From Tetrapyrgos nigripes (lineage: Eukaryota > Basidiomycota > Agaricomycetes > Agaricales > Campanellaceae): a stretch of DNA of 64,000 nt. This document shows, piece after piece, positions 23,400 to 34,217 of the stretch (within the stretch, counting starts at the first letter, position 1; each line of letters starts with the position of its first letter). The translations under genes and the position numbers were made by a program. The stretch is taken from contig JAACJM010000055.1 in assembly GCA_013368315.1 (NCBI GenBank), positions 62,001 to 126,000 on the forward strand, written 5' to 3'. The notes beneath the pieces were generated by a model. It was not told where the DNA came from, made no database searches, and worked only from the letters and a program-made list of their open reading frames with translations.

Positions 23400-25425
23400 C
23401 GACTTTTGCCATTGCGACTCAAGACAGCTCAAGTCTGTCTCAAGCCCTGTATTTATGAATGTATACACTAGAATACATTGCACACTACCTGGTAGTGACT
23501 TAAGATATCAAAAATGGAGCTTGAGATATAAGCCGTCTTAACATGACTTAAGATCTGGATTAAAAGGTCAGATGGCTTGGAATATGAAAAAGTGACGATG
23601 GGAGCTGTCTTAAGACAGCTTAAGATATGAAAAAGGGAAGATGGATTAAGATCTGAACATGGGAGCCATCTTAAGATGGCTTAAGATATGAAAAGGAAGT
23701 CAGATTAAGATGTGAAACAAGTGAAAATGGTAGCCATCTTAAGATATGAGAAAAAAGTGCAAGTTGTAAAACGATAGTGAACGGTGGCTGGAAATGGAAA
23801 ACAATAGAACAAAAAAAGAAAGAAAAGGAGTGTATGTCAGTAACTAGTCAACCAGGAAGAGCAAGCATGGTTTGCTACAGTAGACACAGAAATGAAACTC
23901 ACCTCTAAGTACGCTCCCTTCTACTGGTTTCCTGAGTCCTCTTCTCCATCAGGCTTGAGGTTCTGTCACAATAATCTTCCGAGGGTTTATTGAGGAAAAT
24001 AAGTCGCAGGGACTCAGTGTCTATTGCTCCTACTTCTACTTGGCCATCTTGCCTGGCCATCAATTGCTCCTCTACTCCCACATGAGAACCAACACTACAA
24101 CCAAAAATGAGTGTGTCAGTGGAAATCCTTATACCAAGATTGCTGCCATCATGCCAGGATATGAAGAGAAGAGAAAGTCTTTGAGAAGCAGTGCTGTTAT
24201 AGACAGGGAGATGTCAGACACAAGGTCATGCAAATGGAAGTGTAGGGACCAGGGTATGATAGAGACAAGTTGGAATGCTGAAAGCATAACCGCTGCTGCA
24301 GTAGATAATGGTGGTGGCAGCTGGACAAGCATATTGTTCGCAAACAAATTGAAATGTGCATGACCATGAGACCCTGAGACCACATGACTTGACGTGTCTG
24401 CTTTTGACTTTACATAATGCGTTGACTATTTGACTCTTGATTCTTGGCCACAACCACCTTAGCTTGCATCACCCAATCTTGCCACCACCTTCATTCTCAC
24501 CCACTTGCCTATGCCTTTTGATTCCTATACAAACTCTTCCTCTCCTCTCAGTGCTATCCATGGCCCCGTCATTTCCAACACCTGGCACATGTCGTCTGCA
24601 TTCAAGGCCGTGACAAGGTTGTATTCAAAGAACATTGGTTAGTTTGCTTTAGAAACTCATCTCTCATCTCTGTTCTTTGCATTTTCATATATTACAGCAA
24701 AACAGATGGTTGCAAAGGTGAGTTTGCCTCCTGTCTCTTCTTGATATGTCTGGGCAGTGCAGGTGTTTTCAGAGGTAGAGCCGCCAACTAGAAGTGCTGT
24801 ATACGTGTTCCACGTGCATGTTCACACCCAATACTGACTGTTATTACTCTCTTACTGACTGTTGTCTCTCAGTCTGTTTCCTTTCATTTACTTGCCATGC
24901 ATGTTGGTTTTAAGGTCAAAAGCTGAGCTCTCATTGCTGTCTGTCTTGTCTGTTACCAATCTTCTTGTTGGGATTCTAATTCTCCATTTCACCCAAGTTT
25001 CACTATCTGAATGATGTTGTCACCTAGTATATTATCCTTGCATCTTAAGATCCATCTTGAGCCTGGTCTTAAGTCGGACTGGAGTTATGGACCTAGATGG
25101 ACTTGCAAGTTTCACTTTTTTTATACTCCAAGCCATCTTACCCTTTTTCCATTTCTTAAGCTTTTAATTCAACTTCCCTTTTTCATATCTTAAGCCATCT
25201 TAAGAGGGCTCCCATTGTCTCTTTTCCAGATCTTAAGCTGTCTTAAGACAGGTGATTATCTTCACTGTGTTCATATCTCAAGCTGCCATTCTACCATTTT
25301 TAATATCTTGAACCATCTTAAGATGGCTACCAGGTAGTGTCCAATGCATTCTATAGCATATTATACCAGTAAATACAGGACTTGAGACAGACTTAAGCTG
25401 TCTTAAGTTGCAATGACAAAATTCA
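23400..25425. mobile_element. Long inverted-repeat element rich in CTTAAG palindromes (about 2.0 kb)
   Basis: The left arm (about 23400-23790) and right arm (about 25010-25425) are inverted copies. The left end reads TTTTGCCATTGCGACTCAAG; the reverse complement of the right end reads TTTTGTCATTGCAACTTAAG. Both arms then carry GTCTGTCTCAAG, CCTGTATTTA and ACTACCTGGTAG in the same order. Inside the arms are many short palindromes centred on CTTAAG (GCCATCTTAAGATGGC, GCTGTCTTAAGACAGC). The central 1.2 kb has no recognisable transposase, only short frames (24040-24363 is the longest). A clear target duplication was not found. Non-autonomous DNA element, superfamily unknown. Confidence 0.75.
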
Positions 25426-25601
25426 CAAATATCTTAAGAAAAGCTAATATAGTTACGGTGCTGTTCTGCTAGGATCTGGATCATTTTCCAGCAATGTAGG
25501 TGAGGTGTGGTTGTCTTCAAGGGATGAGGTACCTTCTATATCGTTGTCTAGGCTGTTACTAGGTTAGTATTGACTTCTTCAGTCTGAAATTTTAATTTTA
25601 C

Positions 25602-26290
25602 TCATAATGACTGAAGAGCTTCATTTAGAACCTCTGTTTGTGGCTCAAACAAGGCAGGACCCACCCCTCTGTCCACCACAAAGTAGACGACAAATCGGAA
25701 ATATGCCTCTATGCCTTTCAGTCCCCAACACACTAGTGGTTTCATCTCCACAGCCATCATCCCCTGGAATTTGTGCATTATTCTGTTGACACCATCTTCC
25801 CACATGCTACTCCCAGGGACATTGGGAGAAAAGAGTCTTTCCAGATGTAGGAACCCTGAAAACTCTGGTACCGATGCTGATAAATGTTGTATGTTGTCTC
25901 TGAGCTTTTCTAGGTATTGGGGAAGCACCAGAGGGGTTTGAGAGGGTGTATTGACATGTGTCTGAGGGGGACCTGTGTTGTATTGAGCAGGAGCTGGATT
26001 GAGGGAAGCTGTAGTGATTGGAGTAGGACATGGGACAGTGGTTGGAACCGGTTTGGCCTTTGGCTTCATGAATGAAAGTAGGGACAACTGCTTTGCTTTG
26101 TTCTTCATTGCTTTTCACTTTTTGTTACATTTCTGCTTCCCAGTATGATTTTTGTACATGTTCGGGGCACCAGATGTGCCAACAGGTATTTTTTTGCCAC
26201 ATCTGGGGCACTCTGCTTTCCCATTGATGACAGGTATCTGTATGCTTCATGAGTAACGTCAATCTGAAAGGTAAGTCTTTATAATGCTTA
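25602..26290 (-). pseudogene. Fragment of a transposon-linked zinc-finger protein (N-terminal part)
   Basis: Minus strand: a Cys/His cluster CPRCGKKIPVG...NHTGKQKC (near 26215-26115), then a basic stretch and a Pro/Thr-rich linker, then a globular region (VPQYLEKLRDNI-like, EYF/FVVYFVVDRGVGPALFE, about 25900-25610). This layout resembles the N-terminus of a large transposon-encoded protein common in Agaricomycetes. An in-frame stop separates the zinc cluster from the rest and the downstream part of the protein is missing. Its 3' side lies next to the inverted-repeat element at 23400-25425. Confidence 0.45.
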
Positions 26291-26689
26291 CGGTTGACAC
26301 ATCAGGTAGCTCTGTATCAGAGTCTATCATTTTTTTGAGTCTGTAGGTTGAGACAGCAATGTGTAGCAGGCACAGATAGGAAATTTTCTGGCCAATCAGA
26401 GCATTCAGTGACATCAGTGTATCAGTGTCATCTCACTAGTAGGGTTACTACCTTGTTTTCCATTTTTCTATGAATGACTACTTAGTGCTGTAGGTACTAA
26501 ACTCACAGAAAAAGACATTCTGGACCCGAAAAATTTCTAGGATCAAAATTTTTTCAAGTAACCCCTCCAGGACCCCACCCACCCATCAGAGTGTGCTGGT
26601 CCACAATTCCGGTACCCCCTTGCTCAACACAATGGTTAAGCTACCATGTAGAACAAATCAAAAGGATGGTTTTCTCCAACACTTTGATC

Positions 26690-26930
26690 AGGATTGATGT
26701 AAGAATAGAGTACTTGTTAGTACAAAATGTACTCAGGGTTCACACAAGTATAGTGGGAATGACTCTGTTAAGAATACTACAGTACCTGTAAGAATAGAAT
26801 ACTTGTTAGTATGAAATGTACTGTAGTAAATAGATATGTATTAGTATAAATATAATGAGAGATATCAATGGTATACACACCTCAGGGTTCACACAAGTAT
26901 AGTGGGAATGACTGAGGTGTATTATCGTAA
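26690..26930. repeat. Short direct repeat
   Basis: CTCAGGGTTCACACAAGTATAG and the following GTGGGAATGACT occur twice (near 26732 and 26882), as does the AGAATAGARTACTTGTTAGTA block (near 26702 and 26791). The remainder of 26290-27090 has no gene. Confidence 0.65.
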
Positions 26931-27009
26931 GGCGAACAGTATATGTGAGGCGGGTAATATGGTGCGGATCAATTAAGTAAGGGGGAACAAAGTAAGAACG
27001 AAAAGAACG

Positions 27010-27097
27010 AGAAAGATAACAGGTATACTATACTTGGCAAAGCCCCTATCTAGGGACTCGCTTCTCTAACAATTGAGCTGTACTGATCCCGCATGAC
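27010..27097 (-). other. tRNA-like (SINE-type?) sequence lacking an anticodon arm
   Basis: On the minus strand GCGGGATCAGTACAGCTCAA followed by TTGTTAGAGAAGCGAGTCCC resembles a tRNA 5' half with a Pol III A box (AGCTCAATTG) and a degenerate B box (GCGAGTCCC) directly behind it. The anticodon arm seems to be missing. It could be a tRNA-derived SINE or a decayed tRNA. Not a functional tRNA gene. Confidence 0.3.
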
Positions 27098-27754
27098 AGA
27101 ACGGCACACGCGTCAAAATTTGGTTTCTTTCTTGGGCGTGGGCCACACGCCGTTGCTACACTTGAACTGCAACTTTGTGTGGCATGCTACCCTAATCCTA
27201 TGCTACTCCTATCCTACCGTATCAAGATCAAGGACCACTCAACTCAGTACTACTTTTGTCTTGCTTTGGTCCATCTCCGGCTCATTGCCAGCTGGTCCAA
27301 CTGATTGATCATCGCGGCACTGACTAACCCAATGACCCTGGAAAATTTGACCCTTGTATTCTGGTCCTTATCCGTCTCAGCTTCAAGTTGACTTCTCTGC
27401 TGACTTCCTCCAAGGCAGTCACTGGGTCCACTTCCCTTGACCTCGTTTCCGGTGATATGTATGGGCAAACTGAACCCAGTTGCCGCAGGATTGGAGTGTC
27501 AGGGAAGGCGAGCGCTAAGGATTGTGCTTTTTTTCTACTGAATGGAACTACGGATGCTGATGTGGCCTGCTTATGCAATGCGCACAGCTATTTCTGTTGA
27601 TCTTCCGACACTGCCATGTAGGCGTTCTCGGATGACAGTTCATCGAACGTTCATCTCCGTGCCTCCTATGTTGATGGCCGGGACACCCGTCATCACCTTT
27701 TTCTACACGGGCCTTTTCACTGCCGCAATCGAATAAATAACTTCCAACCAACTT

Positions 27755-27782
27755 CCAGCCAGCCAGCCAGCCAGCCAGCCGC
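27755..27782. repeat. (CAGC)n microsatellite
   Basis: About six to seven tandem CAGC units, 45 bp upstream of the desaturase A start codon. Confidence 0.85.
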
Positions 27783-27825
27783 CGTCGACTTTGTTTTTTT
27801 TACTCGTTGCGATTGAAATCTTGCC

Positions 27826-29570
27826 ATGGAACGACCATTCTCTCAGAAAGAAGATTCACCAATTTTCCAACCCCCAACTGGTATGCTATTCTTTCTCCGC
27901 CTATTGCTCTACTGACGTGCATAAAGGCAGCTGAAGGACGTCAGGGCGACAATCCCACCGCATCTCTTTGTGAAGAGCACTACAAGAGGCCTGCTGTATC
28001 TCGGGCGCGACCTTTTGATGATTGGAACCTTTTTGTATCTTGCAATTCGACTAGACGACTTCTCGTACCAAGAGAAGGTAACTATCCCGGCGATGTTGGT
28101 GAACCTCATCCACTGCGCTCTGTGGTTAGCATAGTGCGTCCTATTTTGATTCAAACACCTTGCACTCAAAGATTCCTTCAGTTGGTGGTTTCAGGGTCTT
28201 GCATTCACAGGTCTGTGGGTGTTGGGTCATGAGGTATGCAACTCTGCTGTTGTTGTTTTTTACCGATTAACTTCTCATTCGATTACGCAGTGTGGACATG
28301 GAGGACTCACGAACTCAAAGTATTTTAATGACATGATTGGATTTGTAAATCCGACGTATGATGCAGAAGCGCGAAGACTGACTATCCTTCTCTCTTAGAT
28401 ACTACATACTGCCCTCTGGACCCCTTATTTCAGCTGGAAGATTTCGCATCATAGGCATCATTGCAATCACGCTTCTATGGACAGAGACGAGGTTTTTGTT
28501 CCAAATACACGGGCAGATCTTGGGATTCCTGATGAAACCCAGCAATGCGTCAGTTATGATGATCTTCTGGAAGACACTCCGCTATACAGTCTTTTCTGCA
28601 TCGTCGGATGCCAGGTTCTTGGATTTCCTGCGTATATTGGTGGGTACGAGTTTTCATAATTGTGCCTCTTTCTGATCCATGATCCAGTTTTCAACGTGTC
28701 TGGCCAAAAAAGATATCCGAGGTGGACCAATCATCTGAATCGTACGAGTTCATCATGATCATATGGCCAGTTTCTCAACGAATCATAGCGAATTGTCTAC
28801 TGTTTTCCAGAGAGCAACGGTCAGCAGTGATCCTGTCTGATGCTGGGCTGATAGCGATGGCAGTTTTGTTCACTTCTTTGAGTCTCAACTACGGGTTCGG
28901 CGCTATAATCAAGCTATACCTGATACCATGGTTCGCAGTAACGCACTGGGGTGTGTAACCTTGTATCCTTTCATCTATATGTGGAATTGTTAACCTATTC
29001 TTGGTGTAGTCGGCTTGGCAACATATCTACAACATACGGACCCAGTGGTACCTCGTTATCGACAAGGCGCTTGGAACTTTACTCGGGGCGCAACGGCCAC
29101 CATAGACCGGGATTTCCTAGGTTGGCAGGGTCGTTTCTTCCTTCATGGAGTCTCACACCATCATGTCGTGCATCACGTACGTAACAACATTCTAGGACTC
29201 ATTGCGGACTGACCACTGTTGTCGCCTAGTTCTTCCCTAAACTCCCATTCTGTAAGTTCCGATCCACACGCTACTAGGAACGGTGTTGTCGATCCTAACG
29301 AGCTCTCGACTCAGATAACGCGCAGGCCGCCACTGATCATCTCAAGAAGTTCATGGGGGAATATTATATGTATAGCGATAAGCCCGTCTTTCGTGCTCTT
29401 TGGGACACGTTCCGCACATGCCTCTTCGTTGATAATCAAGGTACAGCCTATGTTCTTCACTTCAGAAAGGAAACTTGTGACCCATGACCTTTGTAGGAGA
29501 TGTTGTTTTCTTCCGTGACCGAAAAGGGCGAGCAGCCCGTAGAGTCATCAATCAGCAGAAGGCGATATAG
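27826..29570 (+). CDS. FAD2-like (delta-12 type) membrane fatty-acid desaturase A
   Basis: Membrane-bound di-iron desaturase of the FAD2 type. Such enzymes act in the ER on phospholipid-bound oleate or related acyl chains; a specialised acetylenase or epoxygenase role is possible and cannot be told from sequence. All three His boxes are present: HECGH (exon junction near 28245/28291), HHRHH (near 28455) and HVVHH (near 29165-29178, followed by an intron, then FFPKLPF). Further family motifs: [10 protein letters not shown] (27958), RDEVFVP (28483), [12 protein letters not shown] (29031) and the C-terminal [16 protein letters not shown]. About ten short introns can be removed in frame using GT-AG sites. 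The exception is the first junction: from the ATG at 27826 the donor at 27881 leaves the frame off by one, so the true start or first exon is uncertain. TAG at 29568-29570. Confidence 0.8.
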
Positions 29571-30054
29571 ATGATGATGTCTGCTAGAACCACTTTCTGA
29601 AGGAATAAAACATCTCCCGTTGATCTTCTATATATACATATGAACTGGCAGAGGGAATACATCATTGTTCTAGATGGAGGTATCGTGCTTCACGGACACT
29701 CTACATATCAGCTGTATTGTTAGAGAACAAGTATCTGTATGCGGGATAGTTCTCGTCAGATTGAGCACTGCATTCACCCAAGACTGGTCATCGGCCGGGG
29801 CTGACGATGTGCCGGTCTGCTACTGGCTATTGGGATCAAACTTCATTTCGAATGATACTTAACCTGATTGTTGTGAGTGGTAGTCTGGCTCGAATTTCCT
29901 CTCTGGTAGAGACTTTGTTCTCAGAACTCGGGCCAGCATCTAGGCGCGCTCCTTCGGTAGCATGAACGTCGTTCCAACTGCAGGTCGATCTTTTTTTTCA
30001 GCTCTGTCTTTCTCAATCTGACGACCATCTCTACTAGGCATTGGGATAGAGGCT

Positions 30055-31508
30055 ATGAATTCAACAGTCTCTAATGCACCCAGTGGCGATCCACCTATTC
30101 CAGCGCTGATTTATATTTACAACGCCCTCACATTCCTTGGCTTCTTTTCGCTACTGGCTCTCCTGATCACAGCGTGGACAGTGTCAAGTATTCACCGGTC
30201 GGTCACCTGGTATGCCTTCCTTCTGTCGTGGGTGGCATTCTGTATTGCAAATGCTCTGCTCCTTGGCCACCAATTCGACAGCAATCCGGAGTTTGACTTG
30301 TGTTTGACTCAGGCGGCTCTGATCTACGCCGTGCCTGCTCTGTAAGTCCATCGGAAACCTCTGATCTGCATAAAACTCATTATTTTTATGTTAAAAGGAC
30401 TGCCTATTCCAGCCTCGCAATGACGCTACAAGTAGGACATTTCGATATCCTGACCGGATAAATTGACGACTGATTGTGACTCAAGCTCTCGCTCTCTGTT
30501 GCAGCTCTACTGAAAGATGGAAGCAATTTGCAAGGTAGAATCATATATTTGGTACGACCATTTCTATCTCTATCTTCCGACTTTATGTCTGATACCTATC
30601 CTTTCAGCTATTAACGCTCCCCCCTGGAATAGCAGCTATTGTTCTTATCGAGGCTTTGATTGTGATTATTTTTGCTCCAGTCGCTTCATTGAATGCTCTG
30701 CATTTTGACTGACTATTGAACGCGTAGTATGGGCTTGAGAGGACCGATAGCGTTGCAAGATCCGGTTCCGGCATGATCTGCAGAATTACTGATGGTATCC
30801 CGTAAGTGTCGTCCAGATGCCCAGAGTTTTCTGCTTCGCTGACTACGCTTATAATCTTAAGATTGAAGGTCACTGCTGTATTGGTCATTCTGGCCATGTT
30901 AGCAACAATTATCGTGGAAGGTCAGTACACAGGTTGAGAATATAATCCATGATCATTTGCTAAATCCTTCCATAGCTTTCACTTTTGGGACGTTGTATCG
31001 GAGCTGGGCTGCTTTTCGCAAACTGAAAAGAAGTCAGCTTCAGAAATCTGGGGTTTCCCTGTTCACAATCATCAGGTTATCCATCTTTAGCTTACTCCCA
31101 ATGCTGGCATTAGGGTGAGCGTTCCTAAAAGCAGGAAGACCTGTCGAATTAGATGCTGACCATGGCTTTGTCCAGACTCAGTGTTCAAGCTTCTTTTCAG
31201 ACAGATGACAATTCACTTGTCGATGCACATATTTACATAGTCACTGAAGCCTGTGAGTCATCTGGAGACTGATGCAGTGGCTGTTTGATTCACTGTTTAT
31301 TGGCTACAGTGCCTTTAGCAGCTGGTCTGATCTTTGCAACTCATAAAGTAAGATCATATGAAGAAAATCCTGAAGAAACTTAGTGACATTTTTCTAGGAT
31401 ATATTGGAAGTATGGACTTCTTGGTGTAGGAAGAAGAAACTTCCATGTGAGCAGAAGGAGGTAAAGCACAGGATGCAAGGTCAGTATACTAGCCCAGAGA
31501 TAGTGTAA
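30055..31508 (+). CDS. Seven-transmembrane receptor-like protein
   Basis: Start ATG at 30055 (MNSTVSNAPSGDPPIP). Exon 1 encodes an extracellular N-terminus and two to three membrane helices (LTFLGFFSLLALLITAW; WYAFLLSWVAFCIANALLL). About eight short introns follow. Later exons read LLTLPPGIAAIVLIEALIVI (helix), a loop with GLERTDSVARSGSGMICRI, then VTAVLVILAMLATIIVE (helix), TFGTLYRSWAAFRKLKRS, LFTIIRLSIFSLLPMLALG (helix), a last helix with LPLAAGLIFATHK, and a basic tail. The topology and several loop motifs match a family of 7TM proteins expanded in Agaricomycetes and often called GPCR-like; ligand and signalling are unknown. The gene appears complete, with TAA at 31506-31508. It lies between two desaturase paralogues on the same strand. 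Confidence 0.7.
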
Positions 31509-32443
31509 TTATCAACTAGTCAGTAGTGGCTTATTCCGAGACTTCAAGCGGCTTCTGAAATTGCAAACACTTTCTGACTTTCTATGACATTGAAGCTATA
31601 TTATTTGGATGCACAATAGATGCTATGGTTAGATCACCTGAAAGCTGGTTTCTGTACTACATAGTAAGTTCGTTTTGTACGTGTGTCTTGCCCAAGTCGC
31701 ATCTGATTCTGAAGTTGCCGCCAAGGGGGCCGGGGAAAAAAATTTAAGGATATAGGGTCGGAAATTTTTAAGGCCTTCGGCCGCTGAACCAACCAACCAT
31801 CTCCTGCCGGAGATTACCTGGCCGAGATGAAGAAATGACCGGAACCATGCGTTTCAATGGCAGAAAAGCCATGTTCCCATAGAGAAATCATCGTCAAATG
31901 TGCACAGTGTGAGTGACATTTTTCACAAAGTCACCAGAAACATACTAGTCTCGCTGATCCGGACTGACGATACATAGATAAGTCGTATGTATGTAGTCAA
32001 CACTAGCTTCCTGAGAAGGTGCATTTTGACCATCATCTCCATTCTGGGTTTGGTTGTCATGACCATGCTCAGGCATCGAATGAGATTGAAGCAAAGATGA
32101 TATTGAAGATGGCTCGAAGAGGGAAATAACCGAGGAAAGATGGTATAGGCTGAAAAAACTGAGTAGGATCTCACGTATTTCCGAATTCGGAGGTCTCCAA
32201 AGCGTCAAACCGCTGTGTCAAGCCCTATATCACTTGGCTAAATTTCTGGTTGCCGCGAGGCCACCTCATGCATGCTGGCGATCATCGATCATTAATGCTA
32301 CGGGGACGAACATTGTACACAGCCTGCGTGTGAGATCACATTAGGATCCGGGATTTGCCGGCCAATGGTATCGATAATCCTCAGTGGCGATGGCAATAAT
32401 CTAATGCTATATAACAACCTTCCTTCTGTTCGGCACGTTGACA
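31509..32443. other. Intergenic region between 7TM gene and desaturase B
   Basis: No supported gene. Two short overlapping minus-strand frames (31923-32208) are unconvincing. The A/T/G-rich stretch near 31735-31785 is low in complexity. The last part is the putative promoter of desaturase B. Confidence 0.5.
32408..32414 (+). promoter_or_regulatory. Putative TATA box of desaturase B
   Basis: TATATAA about 35 bp upstream of the start codon at 32444. Confidence 0.4.
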
Positions 32444-34089
32444 ATGTTTGACCTCTTCCGTGACGGACCTGAATACGTGCGCAGAAAGAATACACCCTTC
32501 CGCCCCTCCCAGGTATGCGTTATACTGGATCTTCTCATTTCGGAATCGCTCAATTTCTACGATTCAGGTCACATTGGCAGAAATCCATGCCGCAGTCCCG
32601 AAACATCTTCACCAGAAAAACACTGTTAGGGCGCTGTGCTACGTCCTGCGCGATCTCTCGTGCGCTTTGGTCGTGTATAAGCTAGGCTGGTGCATTGACT
32701 CACTGCATGACTGCATGCTTTCCTGGGGATCCTCCTCCAGTTTTGCTGCCCTATTGAAGTGGTCTTTCTGGTTTGCCTATTGGGTATCTCAAAGTGTGAT
32801 ATTGGCCGGTTGGTTTTCTATGGCTCACGAAGCTGGGCATGGGACTTTGTCGTCATATCGCTGGGTTAACAACCTGATTGGATTTTGCCTCCACACAGTG
32901 CGTGCTTGATTTTCTGGTTAAATTAGTATAATTCACTCAGAAACTACTTATTATACAGTTCGTCTTGTGTCCTTATTTTGCTTGGAGAGCGTCTCATAGA
33001 CAACATCATCAAGCTGCAATGTCCTTGGAACGCGATGAGAACTACATACCCCGTACTCGATCTCAGTATCAGCTTCCCTCAGAATTGGAGGCTCGCCTTG
33101 CAGACTATAACGATATGTTCGATGAAACGCCGATTTACATCCTCATTCGCATGGTGTTCATGCAGACGTTTGGGTGGTACGCTTACCTGTTTACGAATGC
33201 TCAAGGCTCACCCAGATACCCGCAGGGAACCAATGTAGGACTTGTCCGCCATGAACGCTTCGTGGGACTGATCGTTATTGGTCTAGCATTTCTCCCCGTA
33301 TTCAGCGATATTCAAACCGTCAGAACGCAAAGGAATCATCGCTTCGGATGTTGGCCTCATAGTCATGATTGCGATCCTCTACAAATGGACGCAGTCAGTG
33401 GGCTTGTCTTATTTCATGAAGCTCTACCTCATTCCGTACTTGGTCTGCCCCGCCGTTCGTTTTCGGAATCCTAGCCCAGCCTGACTTGCCTATAGATCAT
33501 GAATCATTGGATTGTCATGCTGACGTACCTGCACCATACGGACCCCACAATCCCTACATACCGCGGCGGACAGTGGACGTTCCTGCGTGGGGCCTTGTCC
33601 ACTGTTGATAGACCTCTCCTGGGCTGGGCAGGACGGTTCTTCTTGCACAATGTCTCCCATGACCATGTAAGTGCTATTTGACCTGCAGTTTTGTTTCTTC
33701 TGATGTGGCTGTAGATCTCGCACCATCTTTTCTCTTCCACTCCGTTCTGTAAGTTCGGAACTTCACATTCCGTCTAAACATTTCCCTCACATTCTCGACA
33801 GACAATCAGCCCCTTGTAACCGAACATATCAAGAGGGTGTTGAAGGATGATTACAATTATGACTCGACGGTCAGCTACTGTCCATGTGCATTATGGTTTT
33901 CTGTACCTGATCTTTGCATAGAATACTTTCCGGGCCTTGTACCGAACATTTACACAATGTTGTTTTATCGAAGACACCGGAGATATTGTATTCTTCAAGA
34001 ACAAAGATGGAGAAGCCGGCCGTATCTTAGCAAAAGATTCAATCAACGACCCCTCGAGTCTCACTTTCAGGCCTGTTGAGAAGATGTAG
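32444..34089 (+). CDS. FAD2-like (delta-12 type) membrane fatty-acid desaturase B
   Basis: Second desaturase, clearly diverged from copy A. Start MFDLFRDGPEYVRRKNTPF, intron, then VTLAEIHAAVPKH. His boxes: HEAGH (near 32828; A has HECGH), HRQHH (near 32998) and HISHH across an intron (33660-33725, followed by LFSSTPF). Family motifs: WRASHRQHHQA, RDENYIPRTRS (33030), YLHHTDPTIPTYRGGQW (33528) and C-terminal GDIVFFKNKDGEAGR. Hydrophobic helices occupy the usual positions. All introns I tested resolve in frame with GT-AG sites; for example the 52-bp intron after SPRYPQGTN (donor near 33235, acceptor near 33287) restores HFSPYSAIFKPSERKG. Stop TAG at 34087-34089. HEAGH is also seen in fungal FAD2-type proteins, so activity is plausible. 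Substrate and regiochemistry are not decidable here. Confidence 0.85.
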
Positions 34090-34217
34090 CTAATCAGATA
34101 TGACAGTCATTCGGCCCTCTCTACCACCTATACATAGTTCTGCCAGGCGTATATAGGAATATAGAGTTGATACTTTGCGGAGCCAATCAATCGGATGTGC
34201 GGCAAAAAGAAAACGCT

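Noticed and set aside
27010..27097. Functional tRNA gene
   Set aside because: No anticodon arm can be formed between the D-like and T-like parts.
31923..32208. Small minus-strand gene between the 7TM protein and desaturase B
   Set aside because: Two overlapping frames in different phases, neither with a recognisable motif.
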